Assembly: GCA_033977485.1 (NCBI GenBank)
Contig: CM066995.1
Coordinates: 44,885,736 to 44,949,735, forward strand
Source of the DNA: Hydrangea macrophylla
Lineage: Eukaryota; Streptophyta; Magnoliopsida; Cornales; Hydrangeaceae
Direction: 5' to 3'
DNA length: 64,000 bases
Shown here: positions 48,901 through 58,060 of the stretch, piece after piece
Position numbering within the stretch: the first letter of the stretch is position 1
How the letters are laid out: the number at the start of each line of letters is the position of its first letter
Made by a program: the position numbers and the translations under genes
Notes under the pieces: generated by a model
The model's database searches: none
What the model was told of the DNA's origin: nothing
The model's input: the letters and a program-made list of their open reading frames with translations, nothing else

Positions 48901-50940
48901 GAATTTTTTCACTTAAATTTTTTTAGTGGGTTTTGGCTTCTTTTTCAATTAAGTGGTACATTATCAAATGCACTGAAAAAAAATTAAGTACTAAAAATTT
49001 TCATTTTCACCACTTAATTGGGATATCAAACACACCCTAACGCTGTATTGTAACAAACAAAAATGAGTTTCCAGTTGTACCTTTAGTCTTTGTTTGGTTT
49101 GTAGGTTTAAATAAGGAAATGGAAATGGAAGGAGAAGGAAAACTCTTTCCCTAGTGTTTCCCTATTCTTAAGGTTCTGTTTGGTTCTTCGATTTATTGAG
49201 GGAAAGGGGGAAAAAAGACATCAAAGAGAAGGACACACAATTGACAGAAAAACCAGAGATTACGTCTCTGAGTTCTTGTAATGCAGTTGTCTTAACAGTA
49301 TAGGAACACTGCAACTCTATTAGTTTTTTGATTTATTTGAATATATATAATTTAAATGAGTCTTGATCGTGCAGAATGGAGAAAAAGAATTCATACAGCC
49401 GACCCCAATTGATTGGGACACAAGGCTTGGTTTGATTTGGTAAAATTAATAATGAGATTATTTAGGACAAAGCAGTAAATTTAATGGATGAGGTCCTCAC
49501 AGATTTTCCAGTTTGGTTAGAGTACCATAACTCCTTGGAATTGGGCCTTCAAGCATTGTTCCCTGAAGTCTCCTGTTAACAGAACAAGTTGATTGCATTT
49601 ATATATACACAAAAACAAATATTACAAAATCATCATAAAACATAGAAATGCACATAGAAATTCATTCATACAGGTCCCTGAAATCTGAAAAAGTTCCAAA
49701 GAATTCAGGAAGCTTTCCGGTAAAACGATTGTCAGAAGCCCACCTGAAACAGGAAAGTACCTTTGATCAAAATTACCTCTATGTATCCTCAAACCTCCTT
49801 TAATAGTTAGAGATCAACAAATGCTTAGGTTTAGTTTGGCTTTTTTTGTTTGCGGATTCAGTGAAGAAACAAAGGGAAAGGAAAATAAGGAAAAATTGTT
49901 CCCTTGTGTTTTTTTCCCAGCTTAAATGACAGTGAAAGTTCAAAAAAAAAATTCGATTGTAACTTAAGAAAAAGGATGAAAGTGACTCCCAAAATTCAAA
50001 ATTTTTAATGTAAATCGTTCTATTTTTTCTTTTCGTTCGTATTTTTCTCCCTATTTTCCTTAGAATCCAAACAAGGGAAAACGATTTCCTTAGCATTTTT
50101 TTTTTCTTTTCCCTAGTTAAATCCATGAACCAAACAAAGCCTTAAGGGTTAAGTGACAAGAAAGTACAGAGTATGGAGGGATTTCCAGTTTGATAATTCC
50201 AATGGAATTGGTCCACTCACTCCACTGCTGTCAATATATCTGAACAAACAATGATTAGTATATCAGAATTCATGGCCAAGAAAGAGGATTGTTTGCTGCA
50301 AAGTATATTTAGTAGTCCACGGTTGTGTGGAGCCTGGTAATACTGTACACAAAGCCCCAATTTGAGGGGTATTTTGGTAATTTTTGCATTTATATACAGG
50401 ATCCCAAGTTCTTTATGATATGAGGGCGGCTATCAATGTATTCAACAATCTTTTGTTTCTGCCTTTTTGAGCTTAGTGAAAAACTCAGCGGCTCCTCGAA
50501 CGTAGCCTGTTTCCGGGGCAGACCGCGTAAACATGGTGTTCTTATGTTTGCCGTTTCGTTTCTATTATTTGTATCTCACAAATCCTGCGTAGCTGTAAAC
50601 ACCTTTAGTTGCTTGTGGTTCAGTAATTCCCAGCAACAGTTAATTGTGGAGAGCCTAAATTCAAGCTAACTGATCGTTTCAAATCATCCAATTATTGGAT
50701 ACATTTTCTTATAAATAATAGAAAAACCAGTGGGCCTGAGTCACCCTCTAAAGACGCCTTATGAGGGGAGGACTACCCAGGCTTTTAAGAAGCACATGCG
50801 GGGACTCTACCCGGGCGATGTGGGATAGATTTACTTAGTTGGGGATAATATCTATGTCCGTGGGCGAACCACAACGAAGACAAAGATGAAGATACGCAAA
50901 TGAGTTCGAAAACGCCTCATTATGGTAAAAACATCAACCT

Positions 50941-51030
<90 letters not shown>

Positions 51031-53168
51031 ACCATACTTATAAACAATGTATATGTTTCCCACATTGGCCCTGCACTCCGCTTCATTGCCTAAGGCTAAC
51101 AAAAATCCCAACTCTCTCTCTCAACCATACTTACAAACAATTTATATGTTTCCCACATTGGCCATGCATTCCGCTTCATTGCCTAAGGCTAACAAAAATT
51201 CCAACAAGAACCTTAATTTTATTTCGGGTCTGAGGCGAGTAATCGGGACACAATCAACAAAAAGAGATTATGAAATTACAATATATCAACTTACAGCTGC
51301 TGTAAGGAGGTTAAGTTCCCAAGCTCAGAGGGTAAGGGTCCATGAAAGTTGTTTGAGCTAAAACTTCTGGACAAGGAAAGGAACTCAAAAACATTAGAAA
51401 TTACAATAGATTTAGCTAAAATGTCCAATGCTAAAAGATAAAGTCAACATTCATGAAGGTTCAAGATATTTGCTTACAGGGAAATCAACGCGGTGAGATT
51501 GCCTAGCTCCGGAGGCACGGGGCCACTAAAGTTATTTATCCCAAGACTCCTGTTTCATTTGCTCAACATACAAACATTACTAGAAATGAAAATTTGAGCT
51601 AGGTTTGTATTTCAAAACTAGGTAAGAAAAGAAGGATCCTGCCAAAAGTTGTCCAATATAGATACTTCTACACAAAGTCGTTATCAAAACAAAACTTTCC
51701 TAAAATGGTAAAGTTGTATATTTCGAGGTCTACACGAGGGAGTTTGGTAAAAGATTACCATTTGTCATAATAGTAACTGTGAGTATTAACATTGTTTTGA
51801 ATCGGATATGAGCAGTTCAGGTAATGTTGTTATGTGGCCAAATCAACTATTACATAGCAACAGGAGTTCCGGGAATCCCACTCTTCCAAAAATTCATCAG
51901 AAATGTGCCCAACACAAATTTGGTTCACGCCAGATAATATATTAGATGTAGCTATTCTAACAGAGCATAAACTATTAACGTTGAAGGCCACCATCAAAGA
52001 GAACGGAGTCCATCAGCAAAGAAAACACAATTCTCAAGTAGAAAGCAAAATATTATGGATCAACATGCAATTTTCCAAGAGTCTTCCAAGGCCTTGTATA
52101 ATATGCTACTCCAAATCCTAATCAACGGCGGAAATAGGAAGAAAAATTTAACGAAGAATGTTGGGCTCAAATTTAGATAACTGGTAAGCTAAGAATAACA
52201 CTACCCCAAGTGGCATTTAACACAGATTTTGTACGGGAAGTTATTACCCAATCAAAACTTTTTTCTAAAATAGCAAAGTCACGTTTTTCGATGCGTAAAC
52301 GAGGGAATCTGGCCGAAAAGCACCATGTCACAGCACTAGCACCATATTTATTATAGCAACTGGACTTGCGACGATCTGTTGGTCCAAAAATGGCTCGACA
52401 ATATGCTCTACATCATAACGGCTAAAAATTGGACCATTTGTTTATCCCGAAAATTTAAAGTAGATAAAACAGTGTTTTAGGAAGTGAAAATGATACTCAC
52501 AGGTACTGCATCTTTGATAACTGTCCGATTTTAGCAGGAATAGGCCCACTTAATACATTCTGTCCCAGATTCCTGAACCATGATTCAAGATCATCAATTC
52601 AATGATCAAATTAGAAGGACTAAAAGAACAAGAAGCTTAAGATTCAGATATCTCACAAGTCCATCAATTCCGTTAGCACAAACAGTTCTTCGGGTATCTC
52701 ACCGGAAATGTCTAAAGCATATATCTTCCTGCATCATATAAATTCACACCAAAAAAAAAAAAAAAACCTCCTATCATACCATGAAAATTACAACTGAGTA
52801 ATGGCAGATGATTATGCTGATGAACTCACAGGTGGGTGACATGACAAGTGGTTCCTTTGCAGTCGCAAGCAACTCGTGGATTCGCGCTATCTGGGGCCCA
52901 CGTTGCATTCTGGGTACAGGGGTCAATGGTGAAGTTTAAGTATGTTCCCAAATGCCAGTAGTCTACTATCTTATTGAGAGCCACCACTAAAAACATAGAA
53001 AACCATAAAGATTAAAGTTACTCACTAGAATTCACAGATGATTTATACACACATATATGTGATGAGAGAGGGGGAGGGGGGAAGACCTTCTTTAGGATCA
53101 GTAGTTGGTTGTGCAGCAACAATTTCAAGCATGCCAAGAACAAAGAAAGAAAAGCTCAACACCCCCAT
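39931..53168 (-). CDS. LRR-malectin receptor-like protein, 19 exons, no kinase domain
   Basis: Resembles LRR-VIII-2 receptor kinases (RFK1/At1g53430-like), surface receptors with extracellular LRRs and malectin plus an internal kinase. Exons: 53168-53087, 52986-52830, 52728-52657, 52572-52501, 51549-51478, 51366-51295, 50239-50168, 49743-49672, 49572-49501, 48718-48647, 48533-48462, 48341-48270, 46483-46415, 45441-45376, 45219-45175, 44766-44702, 43348-42969, 41367-41172, 40106-39931. All have AG/GT borders and join in frame to 651 codons plus stop. Order: signal peptide ([20 protein letters not shown]), cap with VDYW and [15 protein letters not shown], about ten 24-residue LRRs on 72-bp exons, malectin domain ([46 protein letters not shown]), then a helix ([20 protein letters not shown]). 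It ends [12 protein letters not shown] plus a short repeat-derived tail. No kinase exon is visible leftwards. Either a truncated gene or a kinase-less receptor. A weak TATA-like TATATATCC lies near 53220. Confidence 0.87.
40271..40963. mobile_element. Non-autonomous hAT-type element in the last intron
   Basis: Left end CAGGGCCGACC, right end (inverted) CAGGCCAGCCC, flanked by GATGTGTG (40263-40270) and GATGTATG (40964-40971), an 8-bp duplication with one mismatch. It lies in the intron between the second malectin exon and the transmembrane exon. No transposase ORF. Confidence 0.72.
41613..42451. mobile_element. Non-autonomous hAT-type element with GAAGCACCGACAC ends
   Basis: The left end CTATGAAGCACCGACAC and the inverted right end CTAAGAAGCACCGATAC match at 15 of 17 positions. 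Both flanks are GTATTGAT (41605-41612 and 42452-42459), a perfect 8-bp duplication. Inside are repeated GACACGTGTCGGATACTCA units and their inverses. It lies in the intron that splits the malectin domain. Confidence 0.87.
43516..43816. mobile_element. Tourist-like MITE, copy 1 in the gene's introns
   Basis: It starts GGCTCCATTTGGTTTGCGG and ends ATCAAACATAGCC, with flanks TAA and TAC at 43513-43515 and 43817-43819. The inside is rich in GGAAAAGGAAAGG and TTTTCCTC. It belongs to the same family as the copies at 44830, about 45564, 49087 and 49828. Confidence 0.7.
44830..45137. mobile_element. Tourist-like MITE, copy 2
   Basis: It starts GGCCCCTTTTGGATTCCGG and ends GAACCAAACAGAGCC, followed by TAA. 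The interior shares the GGAAATGG/TTTCC pattern of copy 1. It lies in the intron between exons 15 and 16. Confidence 0.7.
45564..46190. repeat. Cluster of partial or nested Tourist-like MITE copies
   Basis: Family-like starts or ends recur: GCCCCATTTAGTTCATG (45566), CTTTTGGTTTGGGGTTTAG (about 45820), GATTCACCGATTTAGTGAGGG (about 46109) and TTAGTTTGGTTAATAAGG (about 46160). Boundaries cannot be fixed, so this is a nested, eroded cluster in the intron between exons 13 and 14, with A- and TG-runs nearby. Confidence 0.5.
47065..48055 (+). mobile_element. Truncated RTE LINE fragment, antisense in an intron
   Basis: It matches the middle of the full LINE at about 35920-36905 (for example [40 protein letters not shown] and the [11 protein letters not shown] box), so it lacks the endonuclease and the 3' end. 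Several stops and single-base shifts are present. It lies on the opposite strand to the LRR-malectin gene, between exons 12 and 13. Confidence 0.9.
49087..49230. repeat. Partial Tourist-like MITE copies
   Basis: Two family-like starts lie close together, CTTTGTTTGGTTTGTAGG (about 49087) and GGTTCTGTTTGGTTCTTCG (about 49172), each followed by the GGAAA-rich interior. This looks like an incomplete or nested pair between exons 9 and 10. Confidence 0.5.
49335..49440 (+). mobile_element. 3'-end fragment of an RTE LINE
   Basis: It contains the RTE terminal sequence, ACAGCCGACCCCAATTGATT and CAAGGCTTGGTTTGATTTGG, matching about 37490-37600 of the complete element with an internal gap. It lies in the intron between exons 9 and 10. 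Confidence 0.85.
49828..50141. mobile_element. Tourist-like MITE, best-bounded copy
   Basis: It starts GGTTTAGTTTGGC, ends GAACCAAACAAAGCC, and has TTA on both sides (49825-49827 and 50142-50144), as expected for PIF/Harbinger MITEs. It lies between exons 7 and 8. ORFs on its minus strand are composition artefacts. Confidence 0.75.
50945..51027. repeat. (CT)n microsatellite, about 41 units
   Basis: An unbroken CT run of roughly 82 bp in the intron between exons 6 and 7 of the gene. It creates long Ser/Leu and Arg/Glu repeat ORFs on both strands that are not genes. Confidence 0.97.
51028..51205. repeat. Direct duplication of about 90 bp beside the CT tract
   Basis: A block with CAACCATACTTA and TGCCTAAGGCTAACAAAAAT (51029-51108) is repeated at 51122-51204 after a short CT run. 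The two copies differ at only a few bases. Confidence 0.85.
51655..52410. repeat. Diverged pair of repeats in a large intron
   Basis: Two blocks (about 51655-51900 and 52200-52410) share order and wording: TTATCAAAACAAAACTTTCCTAAAATGG versus a similar run, then a CGAGGGA(G/A)T(T/C)TGG stretch and AGCAAC(A/T)GGA. They look like an old duplication or two copies of an unknown repeat between exons 4 and 5. Confidence 0.5.
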
Positions 53169-53761
53169 TACAAAGCAGAAAAAAAACACACACACACACA
53201 CGCAAAATAACAGAAGGATATATAGAAAGAGAATTGACTAAGGCATGAAATCTAGCTACAAATGATACAGATTTAATGGGATTCAACCTTTAGATAAAAA
53301 AAACAACAACAAAACTCCATGAAAATAAGATTTTTTGCTATAATATTTAAACGTTTGGCTGTCTTCTTTTGGGAAATGTAGACCCACCCACCATGCATAT
53401 TCAATGTGAAATAGACTTCATAGTTGAATCTCTCAGTGCGCAACAAAGTAGGCCCACTATTCCTCGAAAGTGAACTGCTAATCTTTTTCCTCTGTGACAA
53501 TAACACAAACAGGTAAACAACGATTTATTATTCTCTCTCTCACTCAGCCAAAAAAAAAAAAAAAATTTAAAAAAAAATTTGTTTCTCTCTCTCTCTACAT
53601 AAATACCCAGATTAAATAAGTGGGTCAACATATGACAACAGATCAGATAATAGGAGTAATTAATTTTAATTCAACAAAAAATACCAAAGAAAAAAATATG
53701 CTCGAAACAAAATGAAAATGCCAACAAATGAGTACAAAAAATCAATTTAGGGATTGAATTA

Positions 53762-54085
53762 GGAGAGGAGGTTTCACATTGGTCAAAGTTGTGTTGCAAC
53801 CATATCATCCATCCAATATTTAACAAAATTAGAAAACTACAAAGGATCAATATCTAATGCAATAATGTTAGGGTTACATCCATTCACACCCAAAAAAATA
53901 TTCATACCTTGAGGTGTACCAATGAAATTAAAAGAGGAGATTTCACATTAGTCAAAGTTGTGTTGCAACCATATCATCTATGGAATATTAAACAAAATTA
54001 GATAACCACAAGGGATCAATATCTAATGCAACAATGTCAGGACCACACCTCAAGGTGTGGATGTTTTTTTGGGTGTGAATGAATT
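53762..54085. repeat. Fold-back and duplicated repeat upstream of the LRR-malectin gene
   Basis: A block with TCAAAGTTGTGTTGCAACCA and GGATCAATATCTAATGCAA occurs twice (about 53762-53885 and 53935-54035). An inverted pair, ATTCACACCCAAAAAAATA (53882) and TTTTTTTGGGTGTGAAT (about 54063-54079), together with CCTTGAGGTGT/ACACCTCAAGG, could fold back. It lies 0.6-0.9 kb upstream of the start codon, in the likely promoter region. No gene seen at 53240-54690. Confidence 0.7.
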
Positions 54086-54689
54086 TGGCTCAAACATTAC
54101 TCTATCTAGTTTGTTTGATAAGCTGACCTCATGTTTACTATTGTTCTCAGCAAGAACTACACAGGTGGTTCCAAACTTCAATGTTAAATGAGCCCCCACC
54201 ATGGACTAGTACTATATATTTTCATATATGGGTCTGGTCTGAATTTCAGCCAGGTTTCAAGGTTGATTTTGAAAATCTAACAATGTGTTTTGACTGAGAG
54301 AGAGAGGGGCACTCATTTTCCTTCACTACCTTGTTTGATAAGCTGGAGGAAGTGAAATTAGACAAATTCATAGCGAAGTTATACCAAAAAAAAAAAAAGA
54401 AAGAAGAAGAAGAGAAGAGGTCAAGAGTAAAACGATCTAGAAGTGACTGATGTATATGTAATATGTCACACTTGTGGAATATTTTTCCTTTCATCTTACC
54501 CGGCTAACAAAAAAAGAAATAAATAAATTATGGGGCACTCAGCCATAGCACCCTAAAATTAATACAAGACTACATAAAATCCAAGATCCAAATATTTAAC
54601 TCAATAATCCCTTCTCTAACCAAAATGACCTAATTTGCTAAGAAACCGAAAATGCCATCTCCCCCTACACAGCAAAAGTGACGAGTACG

Positions 54690-55697
54690 ATGATGATAGT
54701 GGTGGTGAGGATGGTGGTGGTGGTGGTGGTGGTGGTGGTGGTGCGATGGTGGTGTTGTGATTTTGTTGGTGCTTCGATGGTGGTGGTGCGATGGTGGTGC
54801 TGTGATGATGGTACTGATGCTCCGATTGTAGATGAAGGTGACGATGGTGGTGGTGGTGGTGGTGGTGCGATGGTGGTGCTTCAATGGTGGTAGTGGTGGT
54901 GCTGTGATGGTGGTGGTGATGACGATGGTAATGGAGGTGAGGATGGGGTGATGTCGACGGCGACGCCGATGACAACGCCAATGACAACGATGATACAAAT
55001 GGTGATGGTGGCACGGTGCGGTAGTAGTGGTGGTGGTGGTGGTGGTGGTGGTTTGGTGCTGGTGGTGTTGGTGCTCTGATAGTGGTGGTGGTGGTGGTGC
55101 TGCAAAATTCTGTTGTAAAAAACAGATAATATTATCTGTTTACAAAAACAGATAATATTGTGGTGCTGCTGGTAGTGGTTGTGGTGGTGCTGTGATCGCA
55201 ATGGTTATGAACTGTGCTGTTATAGGGGTATGGTGGCGGTGGTGCGGTGGTGGTGGTGGTTGTGCAAAATTATCTGTTTTCGAAAACAGATAATATTGTC
55301 AAAACAGATAATATTATATGTTTTGTGGTGCTCTAGTAGTGGTCATGGTGGTGCTGTGATGGATGTGGTTATGAACTGTGCTGTTAAGGGGGAGGTGGTG
55401 GTGGTGGTGGTGGTGGTGCAGTGGTTGTGGTGGTGGTGCAGTGGTGGAGGTTGTGAAAATTCTCAATTTTTGAAAACAGATAATATTATCTGTTTGCAAA
55501 CAGATAATATTATCTGTTTGCAAAAACTGATAATATTGTGGTGCTCTAGTGGTGGTCATGGTGGTGCTGTGATGGATGTGGTTATGAACTGTGCTGTGGT
55601 GGCAGTGGTTGTGGTGGTGGTGCAGTGGTGGAGGTTGTGAAAAATTCTCAGTTGTTGAAAACAGATAATATTATCTGTTTGCAAACAGATAATATGG
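54690..55697. repeat. GGT-rich satellite-like tract with 16-bp palindromes
   Basis: The plus strand is dominated by GGT repeats with larger units such as GGTGCTGTGATGGATGTGG and TTATGAACTGTGCTGT recurring near 55200, 55370 and 55580. Four clusters of the perfect palindrome CAGATAATATTATCTG or close variants sit between them (about 55115-55165, 55266-55322, 55472-55540 and 55657-55697). His/Pro-rich and Val-rich ORFs here are repeat artefacts. Confidence 0.85.
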
Positions 55698-55808
55698 AAG
55701 CAGACATTAAATTAATGGATCAGCTCCTGAATCTATTAGTGCTATGGTTTCTTTTAGGCCTGAAAGCATAATCCAGCAGGATTATCATTTTAATCCAAAA
55801 GTTTCTCG

Positions 55809-56696
55809 GTGAAACTGCACTCTACCGAGTCAATTTTTGTCAAACACATTACCGAAGATGATGAGTCAATTCCTGAGTCACAAAGAAAGATTTTATTTCA
55901 CCAGTTGTATATTAAAAAGATTATTTCTAGTAAAGAATGGGGTTCCCATCCATGCATCCTCAAGTCACTACCCAACCATACTCAATATAATTACTTTGAT
56001 TATATTGATGCCTGGTTCTATGTCTTCCTCCACCAAAATGAAACATTTTCCCATTCATGGTATGTCAATTTTGACACAAAGTTCAAAAGTCAGCTCCCTA
56101 CCTGGTTCCTCCAGTGGTGGTCCCGCCATGGTCCCATGCCAGACTTACTCCCAAATGATCTTCAAGAAATGGTCAAATACTTCTCCACTAAGTATACAAT
56201 AAGTGAACACAATACCCAGTTTCCCATTCTACTCATATTCACGAGTAAATATAAAGTGCCATGGATTTTAAAATGGCAGTATCAAATTCAGAGTAACACT
56301 GTCCAGAGACAATATTCAGTCAAATGATGGGATAAATTTGGTCACCACCGAATTATTAAACAAGTAAATCTTGAATTCCCATCAGTCAGCAGTCCCCCTG
56401 CTCCAATCACAGGCCCCATGGCCAAGTGCTCGATTACAGGCCCAGGCCCCATGGCCAAATGCTCAATCACATGCCCCAAAGATAAGTCAACCTCCAAATC
56501 CAAGTCAAGTTCCAAACCAACAAATGCACAGTTAATGGCTATGGCCCAACAGATACTAGCTCAAGTCAGTCAAGATGATCAAGATAACAGCAGTCACAGT
56601 TCAGAAGGATCCTGCTCTGTGGCACAGCCTTTTGATCCTTATTTCAGTTCAGCATGTCAAGATGCTCAAAACCCTTATGAAGAGAGTCAGGAATAA
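55809..56696 (+). pseudogene. Endogenous pararetrovirus downstream ORF (function unknown)
   Basis: The frame is continuous from 55809 to 56696 apart from one TGA at 56325. Typical parts for this virus-derived family are EWGSHPCIL, YFDYIDAWFYVFLHQNE, SHSWYVNF, LPTWFLQWWSRHGPMPD and VPWILKWQY. The C-terminal third is Ser/Gln/Asp-rich with a short duplicated GPMAKCSIT segment. The open frame probably extends upstream of 55809 (PESIIQQDYHF at about 55758). The role is not established; it lies just before the regulatory region, as in related endogenous elements. A minus-strand copy of its end lies at 63880-64000. Confidence 0.75.
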
Positions 56697-57560
56697 TTGA
56701 GCATCCAATGTTTTTTAGTAAAAAGGATAGTATTAACCATGATTAATGCAAAAGTTTCTCGGTGAAACTCCCATTAACACTGGTTAAAACTACAGTTAGA
56801 AGGACAAGTCAAATCATCCTTTCGGCCACAATAACCGACAGGCTTTTTCAGATTCCGCGTGATTAAACAGTAACAGACAGAACGCTGTTTACCCACAGTA
56901 ACTCCATGTGAAGAGCCAGTTATCCAAAAGTACATTATAGCTCATTGCCCATTCACGAGCTGAACAGGACATTTGGAAGGCTATAAGTAAACCCCTCAGC
57001 ATCCAGTTACAGGGAGAACTTCCTAGAACTTCCTTGCAGAGTCTTCTTTAAGACTTTTCTTGAGAACTTTCAGAGAGTTTTGTTTTGAGTGAACGTGAGA
57101 TTCCTTTGAGAAATTCACATCTACTTTCTGTAATAACTCAGTTCATAGTTTGTAATACTTGATGTATACACTGAGCACTTCAGTGATTCATTCCCAATAA
57201 TCCAATCTGTAAGTTTTAGTTATTTATTGTCTTCTTTACTTATCTGTGTCTTTCTTCTTCAGCCTTTGCTACTCTGATCATTAATTTAATGTCTGCTTCC
57301 CCTCTTGGTATCAAATCGAAGACCCCGTTGGTGTGTTTGTTCTTGTAGTCATTCCCTCTTTCTATGTTTTTGATTTTCAAAATTCTTTTTCAAAAGATAT
57401 TTGCAAAAGACCACCTAGGCTGAGAGACCACCTGATTAGGATCCTACCAAACAGTAAGGCCTACAGAAGGGAGCGTAAGACGGGCGTGAGCAGAGGACAA
57501 AGGGTACGAGTCTTCTTAGGTATGTGTCTGCTGGATATCTTAGATTAAGTATTTTGTTTT
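56697..57560 (+). promoter_or_regulatory. Pararetrovirus intergenic region: TATA box, leader, primer site
   Basis: After the downstream ORF, a TATA-like CTATAAGTAAA lies at 56981. A long leader without a long ORF follows, and a degenerate initiator-tRNA-Met primer site, TTGGTATCAAATCG, lies at 57307-57320 (the usual sequence has GAGC after TATCA). This order is that of a caulimovirid intergenic region. A copy in reverse orientation occupies 63303-63880. An imperfect stem-loop, GTTTCTCGGTGAAAC, lies at 56754-56768. Confidence 0.7.
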
Positions 57561-57775
57561 GATGAAACCCCTTAAGATAGATAGACTATTTAGATCAAAT
57601 TCAGCAATAGGTTCTAGCTCTAGAACCTCTTTTCTCGGTACAGTATAAAATATCTCTGTAAAACCTAAGGGATTTTTCTGGACTTTTGGGAATGAAGTGC
57701 CATCCTGTGGGGAAGGATAGTTTGACTAAATCAACTGGGTTTTTGTAATGACTCTGGCGTGGTTCAATCCAAAAT
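57561..57775 (+). pseudogene. Start of the pararetrovirus first ORF, plus-strand copy
   Basis: A start codon at 57561 opens MKPLKIDRLFRSNSAIGSSS. The SSSRTS portion matches LSSSRTSYPTLPD near the front of the minus-strand movement-protein region, showing it is the N-terminal end of the same ORF. A stop follows within 30 codons, and the segment ends at an inversion junction near 57775. Confidence 0.6.
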
Positions 57776-58060
57776 AGGTGAACTGGGTTGGGTTTTACTA
57801 CATAATATGTTCTGGGGGCTTGTGCGGGGCCTGTTAACTATTGTTTCAATGGGCTTGGTAGCAAATGGGTCATTAACCAGGTATTGACTGCTGGTTGGCC
57901 TGGCTAAGGCTGACTGATAACTGGGCCTGGATGTTGATCCAAGCACTTGGTACCTGTTAACTAACCCAATTGGAGGGATAACTGCTGGAGGGATAACTGC
58001 TAATTTGTTATCCTTCTCCTTCTTCTTGCCCTCCATTTTTACACTGTAAAAATTCACGAG
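57776..58060 (-). pseudogene. Pararetrovirus segment between RNase H and the downstream ORF
   Basis: A minus-strand open stretch containing VNRYQVLGSTSRPSYQSALA and SQYLVNDPFA. Its position, directly after the RNase H end (PDFLTREFLQ), and its Pro/Ser-rich character fit the linker region ahead of the downstream ORF. The continuation is cut at the inversion point near 57775. Function unknown. Confidence 0.55.

Noticed and set aside
50920..51361. Ser/Leu and Arg/Glu repeat ORFs
   Set aside because: They are products of the CT microsatellite.
54616..55201. Minus-strand His/Pro/Thr-rich ORFs (over 100 codons) and plus-strand Val-rich ORFs
   Set aside because: They are translations of a GGT/CCA repeat tract, overlap in several frames and have no domain.
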